Below are positions 48,200 to 57,480 of a DNA stretch of 64,000 bases, one piece after another. The number at the start of each line of letters is the position of its first letter. Position 1 is the stretch's first letter. Under the pieces are notes generated by a model, which was not told the DNA's origin, did no database searches, and saw only the letters and a program-made list of their open reading frames with translations. Both the position numbers and the translations under genes were made by a program. This DNA is from Streptomyces violaceusniger (lineage in GTDB: Bacteria > Actinomycetota > Actinomycetes > Streptomycetales > Streptomycetaceae): assembly GCA_005405945.1 (NCBI GenBank), contig BJHW01000002.1, positions 372,001 through 436,000 of the forward strand, in the 5' to 3' direction.

Positions 48200-48737
48200 T
48201 CACTTCTTCCCGTCGTGGCCCGCATGGCTCGCCGAACCGTCCATGCCCTCCATGCCCTCCATGCCGTCCATGCCGCCCCCGACTTCGTCCCGCCAGGGGA
48301 CCCGCCGTGGGACATGGACATCCCCTTCTCGAGGGATCCGCCGATCTTCTCGCGCAGGGGCTCCAGCGAGCCCATGGACAGGCCGGTGACCGACCAGCGC
48401 TTGCCGACCAGGTACATGCCCCGTAGTCCTTCGACGTGGTCAGCCAGTCGTGCTGGCCCTTGTCGGTGGCGAAGGTGACCATCGTGAACCGCTTCTCACC
48501 GGACCCGCAGGAGCCCTGGCGCAGCTCCTCCGCCTCGGTGATGATCGTGGCCTTGCACCCGATGGCATCCGCGATCTCCGTCAGCGGCGCGGGCTTCCCG
48601 GGCTTGGCGAACTCCTTGGTGGCGGGAGACACCTTCTTCTCCTCGTGGCCGGCACCATGTGTCCGATCGCCTCCACCGCAGCCGGCCAGGAACAGCAGGG
48701 CCGCGCCGACCGCGGTGGCACGGAGAGCGAGTGACAC
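48200..48737 (-). CDS. lipoprotein with Met/Gly/His-rich tail (two one-base lesions)
   Basis: About 179 residues after repair, from GTG 48737 (GGAGG upstream). Signal and lipobox: LALRATAVGAALLFLAGCGG. Middle: IGCKATIITEAEELRQGSCG (two Cys) and TMVTFATDKGQHDWLTT. After bases in 48419-48422 and 48289-48291 are restored, the protein runs through MYLVGKRWSVTGLSMGSLEP and ends GMDGMEGMEGMDGSASHAGH, then DGKK. Such Met/His-rich tails are known in copper-handling envelope proteins. Function otherwise unknown. It precedes nothing on its strand; convergent with the HAD gene. Confidence 0.7.
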
Positions 48738-48829
48738 AACAACCTCCCGTAGAAAATCCGGCGGGGCGGCCCGGGCTCGAACGCCTCGGGCCACCCGCCG
48801 CGGTGGACCAAAAGTAGTGGTTGTCTCCC

Positions 48830-49810
48830 TTACTGGCCCGCCTTCTTGCCCTTGTCGGTGACCGCGAACCAGGTGCCCTTCACGCCCTGGCCGTTGATGT
48901 CACCGGGCTTCTTGTCCCCGGTGAAGGTGTACAGCAGCCAGCAGTCGAACGCCGCCTGCTTGGTGCCGTCGGGGCGCTTGAAGGAGGTGACCTTCGCCGC
49001 GTCGACCCCGGCGACCTTGGTGGTGTCCACGGCCTTGACGGGCTTCCAGGTGTCCAGGCAGGCACCGAGGCAGCCGGTCTTCATCGGCCAGGCGCTGTCC
49101 TTGTCGAACCGGTAGACGGTCATGCCCTTGCCGTCCACGATGATCTTGCCCAGCTCGGCGTTGTTGTTGACCATCAGCTGGAGGCTGTCGTCCGCGGCCA
49201 CGGTCTTGCCGGCCGGCTTTCCGTCGGGCGCCAGCGCGTTCCAGGTGCCGCCCACGCCCTGGCCCTTGGTGTCGCCGGGCTTGTTGTCGCCCGCGAAGCG
49301 GTAGACCGGCCAGCCCGCCAGCGTCAGCTGCTTGGTGCCGTCGGCGCGGGTGACCGAGCCCAGCTTGCTCGACTCGATACCGGTGGTGGCCGCGGCGTCG
49401 TCCGCGGGCACCGCGGGCCACTTGGTGGCGCAGTCGTCGTTGCAGTTGGACTTGGCCGGCTTGGGGGTGTCCTCGTCGAACCGGTAGAGCGTCCAGCCCT
49501 TGCTGTCGGTGACGAACTTGCCCAGCTTGGCGTCCTCCTTGACCGCCAGCTGCTTCGCCGGACCGGTGCGCTCGGCCTCGCCGCCCGCGCCGGCCCCGGT
49601 GTCACCGCCCGCCTCGTACCCGCCGCCGGCCCCGGCCGCGGCCCCAGCGCCCGCCGACGCGGAGGCCCCCGCACCCACGGTCTGGCTGCCACCCGCCGGC
49701 TGCACATTGGCGCTGCCCGCGCTGTTGTCCTTGCTGCTGCCGCAAGCCGCCGTCAGCAGAACCATCGCTACCGACACCCCGGCGAATGCGATGTGACGCC
49801 GCTTCTCCAT
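48830..49810 (-). CDS. lipoprotein with two secreted-repeat domains (SCO0930-like)
   Basis: 326 residues from ATG 49810 (AGAGGA upstream). Lipobox VLLTAACGSS, then an Ala/Gly-rich linker (about 30-85) and two related repeats of about 110 residues: LGKFVTDSKGWTLYRFDED with NCNDDCATKWP, and LGKIIVDGKGMTVYRFDKD with GCLGACLDTWKP. Each carries a CxxxC pair. Families of this kind (COG4315) are extracytoplasmic and of unknown biochemistry. Same strand as the NuoF/cytochrome genes 200 bp upstream, so it may be part of that electron-transfer set. Confidence 0.83.
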   Translation of the reverse strand: MEKRRHIAFAGVSVAMVLLTAACGSSKDNSAGSANVQPAGGSQTVGAGASASAGAGAAAGAGGGYEAGGDTGAGAGGEAERTGPAKQLAVKEDAKLGKFVTDSKGWTLYRFDEDTPKPAKSNCNDDCATKWPAVPADDAAATTGIESSKLGSVTRADGTKQLTLAGWPVYRFAGDNKPGDTKGQGVGGTWNALAPDGKPAGKTVAADDSLQLMVNNNAELGKIIVDGKGMTVYRFDKDSAWPMKTGCLGACLDTWKPVKAVDTTKVAGVDAAKVTSFKRPDGTKQAAFDCWLLYTFTGDKKPGDINGQGVKGTWFAVTDKGKKAGQ

Positions 49811-50010
49811 GACCATTCCTCTGCAATCTCGATCGGTCCGGCGGTGATTGCGCCGACGCCGGTCCATACGGAGCTCGTACGGACCGGCGTTCAGCGGCTC
49901 GCGAATTTGTCACCGGACGCAAAATTCGCCGGATCGCTGAGCGCGCAGCAGTCGACGGCCGTTTCTCACGGCCGTCGCGGTGTCGGTGGTGCGGCTGGAT
50001 CGTCCCCTCG

Positions 50011-51524
50011 CTACTCCTCGATGCGCAGCGCCAGGGCGGGGCAGCGGCGGACCGCGCGGACCGCCTGCGCCCGCAGCTGCCGGGGCACATCCATCTTGGC
50101 CGAGGCCGGATAGCCGTCGATCCCGAGCGTCAGCACCTCGGGCGGAAGGATGTCCGCGCACAGCCCATGGCCCTGGCACAGCGACCAGTCCACCAGGAGC
50201 TTCTCCATCGGCCCCGCTGGCGGCGTTCGTCGCGCGCGGCGGGGTTCAGCGGGGCGGGCGGCAGGGCCGGCGGCAGCGCGTCCTCCGGCAGCGGCAGCAC
50301 CCCCAGCGTGGGCCGTCCGCAGCCGGCGCCGAGCGCATGCGCCTCGAACTCCTCGGGGAACGCGTCCAGCGCGGTGGTCACGAAACCGGCGGTGCCATCG
50401 GGATGGCTGCAGGCCCCGCGCCTCTTCACCGAGTTGACGTAGGCGCGCACATTGTCGATCGAGGACTGGCCGCCACCGCGCTCCACCTGGCCGATGGCGT
50501 CCGCGAGCGCGGGCAGCCCGATGAAGCAGGGCCCGCACTGACCGGCCGTCTCCGCGGCCAGCCAGCGCGCGATCCGCGCGGTCTCGCCGAGCGGGCAGGT
50601 GTTCTCGGGGATGGGCAGCACCGCCCCGGCGCCCAGCCGGGCGCCGTACTTCTTCATGGACTCCCGGGAGATGGTGGCCGCGTTGATGCTCTTGGGGTCC
50701 AGCCACTTGCCGTGGTAGCCGCCCACCAGCACCGCCTGGCCGGGGGTGAGGCCGCACAGCTCCAGGACGTAGGTCAGCGGCACCCCGGTGGGCGTCTCCA
50801 TCACGTACTTGCCACCGACCGTCAGCAGCGTGGTGCCCGGCTCGGTGGGCAGCCCCACCGAGCGGTACGGCAGGGCACCCATCCGGGCGGCCACCGCGAG
50901 CTGGGCGAAGGTCTCGGTGTTGGACAGCAGGGTGGGCAGCCCGCTGAGCCCGCTGTCGCTGGTCCGGATCTTCCGGCCGTTGGGGATGGCCGGGGCGCCG
51001 CTGATGCCGTTGATGACCGCGCCGCCCTCACCGGCGACGAACCGGTCATCGGTGACGGTCACCGAGACCGGGACGCCACTGGGGCCGCGCTCGGCGATCG
51101 CGGCGGCCACGGACTCCTGGACGTCCTGGCGGTGCACCGCGATGGCCACCTCCTCGGCGCCGAGCGCCTCGGCGGCCAGCACGGCGCCGTCGATCACCAG
51201 ATGCGGGGTGTGCAGCAGCAGCGCGGTGTCCTTGAGGCAACTGGGCTCGCCCTCACTGCCGTTGACCACCACGGCGCAGCGGCCCTCGCGCCGGCCGGCC
51301 GACTCCACGACCGCCTGGACCTTCTTGGCGAAGGGGAAACCGGCGCCGCCGCGCCCGCGCAGATCGATGTTCTCCGCGAGCGCCACGAGCTCATCCGCCC
51401 GGAGGGCGGGCATGGTGCCATGGACGGTCAGATGGCCGACCCGGTCGAGCCGGTACACCTCGTCGAGCCCGGCCAGCAGCCGGGGCGGATCGACACAGGC
51501 GAGCCTGGGTTTGGTCTTGATCAC
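50011..51524 (-). CDS. NuoF-like flavoprotein fused to a [3Fe-4S]-type ferredoxin (one-base lesion near 50213)
   Basis: About 504 residues after repair. FMN/NADH site LRGRGGAGFPFAKK and VVNGSEGEPSCLKDT, SLBB-like VLVGGYHGKWLDP, and a 4Fe-4S region TAGQCGPCFIGLPALADA with a further Cys in RRGACSHP. The usual first ligand Cys of SCGxCxPC is Ala here. One base in 50210-50215 fuses this to a C-terminal ferredoxin: DWSLCQGHGLCADI ... AVRRCPALALRI. GTG 51524 overlaps the cytochrome stop (GTGA). It should take electrons from NAD(P)H and pass them to the membrane partner. Confidence 0.82.
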
Positions 51525-52420
51525 CGGTCCCACCCACGAGAGGCGCCGAGCGGCTGACTGTCACGCCGTCCGGACTCGGCCGAACGGGGGCGCGGCACGG
51601 TGGGATCGGCCCGCCGGGTCCGGCCCTCCTGCATGCTGCGGGCCGGAGGGTTCCTGACCTCGATGCCGTCCGCCCGGTCGATGTCCTGGCGCCGCCGCTG
51701 GACCAGCCGCAGCCACAGCGCGATGGCCACGCCGGCCAGCGCCGCGATGTAGCCGTAGGTCGCCCAGACCTTGGCGGCGCGGCCCGCCTTCAGACCGTGG
51801 ATCAGCGCGGCGCACCACGCGGGGTAGGCGCCCACGTGCAGCGCCCGCCACCAGCGGTACCGCCAGCGGGAGTTGCCCCTGGAGGCGAACGAGCTGCGGG
51901 CCGCACCGGTCACCGCGGCGATCACGAAGAGATAGCCGGCGATGGTGCCGAGCCCGATCAGCACCGGCTGATTTGCGTCAGCGAACGGTATCGCGATGGA
52001 CGCGGCGTTGGTGTGGCTCTCCGCGACCTTGACCCAGATGTGGATGGCCAGGAAGAGCAGTCCGGCGACCGCGGCCGCCCGGTGGATGGCCTGGGCCAGC
52101 AGCCGCTGGTTGGTGTGCAGGATCATCTGGTCGGTCGCGGCGAGCCCCCACAGCACCGCCGAGGTGAGACAGACCAGCGCGAGCACACCCGCGCCGAAGT
52201 CGAGGAACACGAACATCTTCGAGAACGCGCCGGCGCTCCACGTCACGTACAGGGACAGGGCGATGGAGCCGACGACGGCGTAGATCCGGATGTGGCGTGG
52301 CCATCCCAGTCCGGATGGATCACGCTGCTGGGTCCGGCGAGCGGCTCGTCGTCCCCCACGAGCTCGGCGTCCCCCGTGACGCCCCTGCGAGGAGGGGATC
52401 GGCGTTTGGGACATGGACAT
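51521..52420 (-). CDS. ferric-reductase-like membrane b-type cytochrome
   Basis: 299 residues from ATG 52420 (GGAGG five bases upstream). About six helices. Two His pairs suitable for two b hemes: AIHRAAAVAGLLFLAIHIWV and ALHVGAYPAWCAALIHGL. The N-terminus is a basic low-complexity segment (GRHGGRRARGGRRAARRTQQ). Translationally coupled to the NuoF-ferredoxin fusion, it is the obvious membrane acceptor, moving electrons across the membrane. Terminal acceptor unknown. Confidence 0.8.
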   Translation of the reverse strand: MSMSQTPIPSSQGRHGGRRARGGRRAARRTQQRDPSGLGWPRHIRIYAVVGSIALSLYVTWSAGAFSKMFVFLDFGAGVLALVCLTSAVLWGLAATDQMILHTNQRLLAQAIHRAAAVAGLLFLAIHIWVKVAESHTNAASIAIPFADANQPVLIGLGTIAGYLFVIAAVTGAARSSFASRGNSRWRYRWWRALHVGAYPAWCAALIHGLKAGRAAKVWATYGYIAALAGVAIALWLRLVQRRRQDIDRADGIEVRNPPARSMQEGRTRRADPTVPRPRSAESGRRDSQPLGASRGWDR

Positions 52421-52691
52421 TGGAGCCTCCCGATCGCGCGGATTCGCGCGGGTGACGAGATACGTCAAAGTCGTCTTGGGGGCAGCAGCTTCTCGGAAGT
52501 ACACGTGATCTCCATAAGATTTGTCGTAACGTGACAACTTCTCGTGGACGCACCGTGCCCACACCGTCCCCGGCTGATCCACTGTCGTCTCGATGGCAAA
52601 GAACCGGCAAAGTGCCGGGACCGGGAGGGGGCGGGGTCCTCTATGACGTAGCGGAGGACCCTCGACTCCCTGACCGGTACTGGACGAACCG

Positions 52692-53933
52692 GTGACGGAG
52701 GCAACCTCCACGGACCTGACCGACCCCCCAACGGCCAGGTCTCCCCCCGGCAAGAACGAGGTAATGATGGGCGAACTCGTGAACCGCATCTGGTCCCGCC
52801 CCCGTGGCGAGTGGACCCGCGTTCTGCGCAATGAACTCCCGTCCCTGGCCGACGAGGTGGTTGAGAACCTTCGGCACAGAATTCCGGGATTCGCCGAACT
52901 CCTGGAGGACTCTGAGCGAGACAAGGTCCGATGGGGAGTCGAGCAGGCTCTCCTGACCGCACTGGGCCACCGCAAGGCGGGTGAGGACGGCGCGGGCGAG
53001 CAGGCCGCCTCCGGTGAGGAGGCGCTGGCCGAGGTGCCGCCCGAGCGGGCCCGGCGCGATCTGTTCGAGGCCCTCATCGGCGAGGTGGCGGTCTCCGAGC
53101 GCACCCTGATGGAGCTCTCCCGGGCCGCCCGCTGGCCGCTCCCCGAGACGGTGCAGGCCATCGCCCTGCCCACCCCCGGCGAGGCCCCGCAGCTGGCCGC
53201 CGTGCTGGGAGACACCCTCATCGGCGCGGTGGGCGACGAGCTGTGCCTGCTGATCCCCGACCCGGACGCGGACCCGGGACCCACCGTGGACACCGGCACC
53301 GTGGCCGCCCAGGACGGCGAGAAGGACCCGGAGCGGGAAACCGCCCCGGCCGAGCCCGGCACCCGGGCGGCGCTGGAGACCGCGCTGCGCGGCCGTACCG
53401 CGGCCGTGGGCCATGTGGTGCCGCTGGGCGACGCGGCCTCCTCGGTGCGTTGGGCCCGGCGCCTGCTGACCCTGACGCCCGCCCGCTCCGGCCCCGAGGC
53501 CCGGGTGCTCTTCGTCGACGACCATCTGTCGATGCTGCTGCTCCTTCAGGACGAGTCGCTGGTCCGGGCGCTGGCCGCCCGGTGGCTCAAACCGCTCGTC
53601 GGGCTGACCCCACGGCAGAGCGAGCGCCTGCAGATGACGCTGCTGGCCTGGCTGGAGGGCGGTGGCGCGCCCGAGGCGGCCAAGGCCCTCAAGGTGCATC
53701 CGCAGACCGTGCGGTACCGGCTGCGCCAGATCGAGAAGCTCTTCGGGCCCGGACTCCGCGACCCCCGAATACGCTTCGAGCTGGAGATGGCGCTGCGCGG
53801 CCGCAGGCTGATGGCCCAGATGGACCGGATACGCCGCCACGCGTCCCGGGTGAGCCGCCGGACCCGTACCGGCGCGCCCCCCGGTGTCCGGCCGCTGGGC
53901 ATCGCCAGAGAGGCGCGCGTCAACGGCCTCTGA
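52692..53933 (+). CDS. PucR/CdaR-like transcriptional regulator
   Basis: 413 residues from GTG 52692; an internal ATG pair at about 52764 is an alternative start. N-terminal helical region (VLRNELPSLADEVVENLRHR), a central GGDEF-like-position domain with LCLLIPDPDADP and VGHVVPLGDA, and a C-terminal PucR helix-turn-helix (LAWLEGGGAPEAAKALKVHP then QTVRYRLRQIEKLFGPGLRD). Divergent from the cytochrome operon over 271 bp, so it may control it. Followed by a strong hairpin terminator. Confidence 0.85.
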   Translation: MTEATSTDLTDPPTARSPPGKNEVMMGELVNRIWSRPRGEWTRVLRNELPSLADEVVENLRHRIPGFAELLEDSERDKVRWGVEQALLTALGHRKAGEDGAGEQAASGEEALAEVPPERARRDLFEALIGEVAVSERTLMELSRAARWPLPETVQAIALPTPGEAPQLAAVLGDTLIGAVGDELCLLIPDPDADPGPTVDTGTVAAQDGEKDPERETAPAEPGTRAALETALRGRTAAVGHVVPLGDAASSVRWARRLLTLTPARSGPEARVLFVDDHLSMLLLLQDESLVRALAARWLKPLVGLTPRQSERLQMTLLAWLEGGGAPEAAKALKVHPQTVRYRLRQIEKLFGPGLRDPRIRFELEMALRGRRLMAQMDRIRRHASRVSRRTRTGAPPGVRPLGIAREARVNGL

Positions 53934-53956
53934 CCAGGCTCCGCCGACAGCGGGCG

Positions 53957-53990
53957 AACCGCCGGCCGCGCTCACGCGGTCGGCGGTTTT
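53957..53990. terminator. bidirectional intrinsic terminator
   Basis: AACCGCCGGCCGCG-CTCA-CGCGGTCGGCGGTT followed by TT: a 14-bp stem with one G-T pair, 4-base loop and short T run, between the convergent PucR-like and ECF sigma genes. Confidence 0.75.
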
Positions 53991-54041
53991 CGCTGCCCCC
54001 GGCGGCTCCGAATGCCGCCCGTAACGCCGGAGCGGGGTGGC

Positions 54042-54973
54042 TCAGCCCCTCGCCCCGGCGGGCGCCGCCGTGCGCGGGGCCGTGCGCATCGCGGCGTTCA
54101 GGCCGAGCAGTTCGCGGTAGGCGTGGGAGCAGAAGGCGCATTCGGCGAGATGGCGCCCGAGCGCCCGGCCGCGCACCCCGCCGCGGCGCACCGAGGCGCC
54201 GATCTGGCCGCTGTAGTGCCGGCACCGGTCGTCGCGCGCCGACTCCAGATGGGCCCGCAGATACGACTCCCGCAGCCCCTCCCGGGCCCGGAAGGCCAGC
54301 GAGGTCACGCCGCTGGGGGAGATGCCCAGGACCATGGCCACCCGGTGCGGGGGCTCCTCCTCGACGAGGGTCAGCCACAGCACGGTCCGCCAGCGCTCGG
54401 GGAGCCCCCGGAAGCTGCGGATGAGCAGCCGGCGGTCCTCCCGGGCCACCAGGTGCTGCTGGGGGTCGGCCGTGGACGCGTGCTGCCGCCAGGGCTCGAA
54501 GTCGGCGGTGAGCAGCACCCGGCGCTCCCCGGCGCTCCACTCCATCGCCGTATGCCGCACCACGGTGAGCAGATAGGGCCGCCAGGGGCCCCGCGGACCG
54601 CCCCCGGCGCGCACGGCCTGGAAGGTGCGGAAGAACGCCTCGGAGGCCAGGTCCTCGGCGTCATGGGGGTCACGGCAGCAGGTCAGGGCGTAGCGAAGGG
54701 TCGCCTGGTGGTGGCGGCGGTAGAGCAGGTCGGCCGCGGCCGGACTGCTGCTGCCCGACCGGTAGCCCTCCACCAGCTGCCGGGTGAGCTCCTGGTCCGA
54801 GGGGGACGGACCGGTCGGTCGGTATGTCCCGGTCCCGGGAACCCCTCGGTGTCCGGGTGTTCCGCCCCCGGGGGGTCGGCGGCCGCGTCGTCAGCGGCCT
54901 GGTGTAAGTGCCCGGTGACAGCGCGGCGCGCGTCGGCCTTCCGGCCGACGCGCGCCTGGTGAGTGTGTTCCAT
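54042..54973 (-). CDS. ECF sigma factor with C-terminal zinc-finger tail (one-base lesion near 54805)
   Basis: About 310 residues after repair. Region 2: DLLYRRHHQATLRYALTCCRDPHDAEDLAS-type sequence; region 4: FRGLPERWRTVLWLTLVEEE and MVLGISPSGVTSLAFRAREG. The C-terminus has RHLAECAFCSHAYRELLGLN, an H-x3-C-x2-C motif as in zinc-binding anti-sigma factors. One base in 54801-54805 joins MEHTHQARVGRKADARRAVT and the following segment to SDQELTRQLVEGYRS. Its ATG shares one base with the stop of the DUF1996 gene (TGATG), so it is translated with it. Confidence 0.83.
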
Positions 54974-56508
54974 CAGCCGCACTGCTTGCCGCTGTTGATG
55001 CAGTCCACCGCCTCGTTCATCAGGTCCTCCGACATCACGTTGATGAAGTCGTCGTGGTCCGTGATGGGCTTGTGCAACTGCTCCGGGAAGCCGTCCACGG
55101 CGAACGGGGTGTTGGCCGGCACGTCGTAGGTGATGGTGTTCACCAGCTGGGGGATGGCCTTGAAGCCGTTGGGGCAGGAGCCGTCCTCGTTGGCGAAGGC
55201 CACGTGGTCACGGTGGTTGGCGCTGTCGATGTTCTGGCCGTCCCAGCAGCTCTGGAAGTCGAAGGTCCGGGTGACCGAGCTGCCCTCGGGGCAGAGCGGG
55301 TACTTGTCGGTCAGCTGACGGTCCTCGAAGCCGGTGCAGCTCCAGGAGGCGTTGGCGTTCTTGTCGCCGTTGGTGAACGCCTTGGCGTCACCGGTGATGA
55401 TGCGCAGGAACTTCGGCATCGCCGTGACCTTGCTCTGCGGGTTGCCCTTGAACTCGATCTTGGAGCTCTTGGGGGTCAGGATCGTGCCGACGTTGCCCTC
55501 CTGGCCGCCGCCGAGCTGGTCGGCGTCCGCCTCGTCCTTGCCGTCCTGGGCGCGGACGACCGGCCAGTAGTAGGTCGACTTGTCGTCCTGGTTCGCACAG
55601 GAGGTGCCGCCCTGCTCGAAGGTCTGGTTGTTGGCGAAGGCGTCGTTCTTGTCGCTGCCGACGTAGTCGTGCATGTGGTGGGCGCCGTTGCCGACACCGG
55701 GCGCGACGATGACGTTGTCACTGTTGCGGAGCTGGGGGTCGCCGACGCCGCACTCCGAGGAGAAGGTGCCGGTGGAACCGTTCCCCTGGGCCTCCGGCGG
55801 CTGCTGGACGTTCGGCTGCACCTTGGTGATGTCGACGAAGTCGTCCTGCGACGGGCCGTTGCCCGCCTGGCCGCCGGCGTTGCCGGGCACCTCGTTGGCG
55901 CCCTCGCCGCCCTGCTGGCCACCTTGCTGGTCGCCGCCCTGCTGCTGACCGCCTTGCTGGTCGCCGCCTTGCTGGTCGCCGCCCTGCTGGTCGCCGCCTT
56001 GCTGCTGACCGCCTTGCTGGTCGCCGCCCTGCTGCTGATCGCCCTGCTGCTGACCGTTCTGGCCCTGGCCGCTCTGGGCGGCGACCTCCTGCCACTTGCA
56101 GTTGGCCATGCCCTGGAGCTGGGAGTTGTCGCCGCCCATGGCCGAGCCGATGTTGTTCAGCGTCTGGGAGCGGTCGTCGTTGAGCTTGGAGAGCACGGCG
56201 TCGTTCGAACCCTGCTGGTTCATCTGCTGGTAGGCCTTGGCCACCTGGTTGTCCAGCTCGGCCAGGTTCTTGTCGACCTCGGGCCTGGCCTTCGACGGCA
56301 CGTCACTCAGCTGCTGCCCCACATCGGGGCACTGGATCGTCCCCGCCTTCGCGGCCACGGTGTTGTTCTGGCCGGAGCCGCTCTTGTCGCCGTGGGCGGA
56401 CGCGTTGGCGGCGATGATCGCGGCCCCGCCGCCGCCGAGCGCCAGCGCGGCGACGATGGCGACGGTTTTGTTCGTGAACCGCCCGCGTTTGTGGGTCTGT
56501 TGCCTCAT
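54973..56508 (-). CDS. secreted DUF1996 protein with Gln/Gly repeat
   Basis: 511 residues. N-terminal signal or membrane anchor TVAIVAALALGGGGAAIIAA. About 150-205 is a QQGGDQQGG repeat coded by a 27-bp-type tandem array (about 55920-56060). The C-terminal DUF1996 domain holds GVGNGAHHMHDYVGS, YYWPVVRAQDG, CPEGSSVTRTFDFQSCWDGQ and a terminal Cys pair region. Related proteins occur in fungi and actinomycetes as secreted proteins of unknown activity; the HHMHDYVG block could bind metal. No frameshift. Confidence 0.85.
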   Translation of the reverse strand: MRQQTHKRGRFTNKTVAIVAALALGGGGAAIIAANASAHGDKSGSGQNNTVAAKAGTIQCPDVGQQLSDVPSKARPEVDKNLAELDNQVAKAYQQMNQQGSNDAVLSKLNDDRSQTLNNIGSAMGGDNSQLQGMANCKWQEVAAQSGQGQNGQQQGDQQQGGDQQGGQQQGGDQQGGDQQGGDQQGGQQQGGDQQGGQQGGEGANEVPGNAGGQAGNGPSQDDFVDITKVQPNVQQPPEAQGNGSTGTFSSECGVGDPQLRNSDNVIVAPGVGNGAHHMHDYVGSDKNDAFANNQTFEQGGTSCANQDDKSTYYWPVVRAQDGKDEADADQLGGGQEGNVGTILTPKSSKIEFKGNPQSKVTAMPKFLRIITGDAKAFTNGDKNANASWSCTGFEDRQLTDKYPLCPEGSSVTRTFDFQSCWDGQNIDSANHRDHVAFANEDGSCPNGFKAIPQLVNTITYDVPANTPFAVDGFPEQLHKPITDHDDFINVMSEDLMNEAVDCINSGKQCG

Positions 56509-56528
56509 AAGATCACTTCACTTAGTCG

Positions 56529-57170
56529 TTAGAGGGCGTCGAAGTCGACAAGCCCGGTGTCCTCGAGGACCGTGATGTGGTCGAGAACGATGGCATTGGC
56601 CCTGGTGGCCAGAGATCTGACCATGGAGTTGCGGCTCTCGGCTCGCACCTGCGCCACAAGGTTGAACACCTTGCCGTGAGCGGCGCGCAACCGGTTTGCG
56701 AACACCCGCTCGAACTCGGCGCTGCTTCCGGCGTTGGTCATCTCGTTCAGCCAGCCCTGCTGCTGCGCGTTGGGCTGGCTGGGCAGCTGGATGCCGAGAG
56801 CCCGGCCGACCTCCTCGGAACGGCGGTCGAGTTCGGTGTGTCCCTCGATGAGATGCTCACCGGCGGTCTTCACGGCGTCCCGACCGCCACGCTCCTGGGC
56901 GAGGCGCCCGGCGGGAAGCTCCCACGTTCCGGCGAGCCTGACTTTGCGGACAAAGTCCCGGTCAGTGGCCGTGAGCGGCCCGTACTGGGTGCTGACCGTC
57001 CCACCGCCGTCGTCCGAGACACCATTGCGCGGCTGGGCCACGCTGCTCTCACCGAACAACGACACCGGAATGAGGATCGCCGCCAGTGTGACGGCGAGCG
57101 CCCCAATGATGAGCCCGGTGCCGATGGTGCGGCTGGAGGCGATGGATCTGGTGAGGTTTGCTGATGGCAC
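56529..57170 (-). CDS. secreted DUF4142 protein
   Basis: 213 residues from GTG 57170 (AAGGAGG upstream). Signal or anchor segment IGTGLIIGALAVTLAAILIP; DUF4142 four-helix region: GPLTATDRDFVRKVRLAGTW, AGEHLIEGHTELDRRSEEVG, WLNEMTNAGSSAEFERVFAN, VFNLVAQVRAESRN. Ferritin-like helices facing outward are common in this family; function unknown. It ends 20 bp before the DUF1996 gene, so it heads the DUF4142-DUF1996-sigma operon. Confidence 0.85.
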   Translation of the reverse strand: MPSANLTRSIASSRTIGTGLIIGALAVTLAAILIPVSLFGESSVAQPRNGVSDDGGGTVSTQYGPLTATDRDFVRKVRLAGTWELPAGRLAQERGGRDAVKTAGEHLIEGHTELDRRSEEVGRALGIQLPSQPNAQQQGWLNEMTNAGSSAEFERVFANRLRAAHGKVFNLVAQVRAESRNSMVRSLATRANAIVLDHITVLEDTGLVDFDAL

Positions 57171-57480
57171 AGCGCCCTCCTTGGTTCGGAGTGACACCGG
57201 ACGCTAGTACCTCGTGTGGCTCGGTCGTGGAGACCTCATCACTAGTGAATAAAGCCGGGACAGAGATCATTACCTGCTGGTACCCTGCGCGGCCGCCCTC
57301 CGGAGAGTGCTCACGAAGATTTTTCCCGCCTCGTTGAGCAACTCGCCGGGCCCGTACGTACGGCAGGGAGAACCCGGTGCACGGCCGCGCCCGAGCGGCC
57401 CGGCCGCACACCGTCCCGACGACCCGGAGGCGCCCCGCCGTGGATGCGACAGCACGGAAGACCACGCCCACCAGGCCCCG
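57171..57480. promoter_or_regulatory. 310-bp gap upstream of the DUF4142 operon
   Basis: No gene supported. The 60-70 bases next to the DUF4142 start are AT-richer (TTCACTAGTGATGAG on the minus strand, containing the palindrome TCACTAGTGA) and probably hold the promoter, possibly recognised by the operon's own sigma factor. The remainder toward the SARP gene end is featureless GC-rich DNA. Confidence 0.45.

Noticed and set aside
55054..56532. 492-codon plus-strand frame opposite the DUF1996 gene
   Set aside because: Val/Leu/Gly-rich antisense shadow; the minus strand has signal peptide, DUF1996 motifs and normal codon bias.
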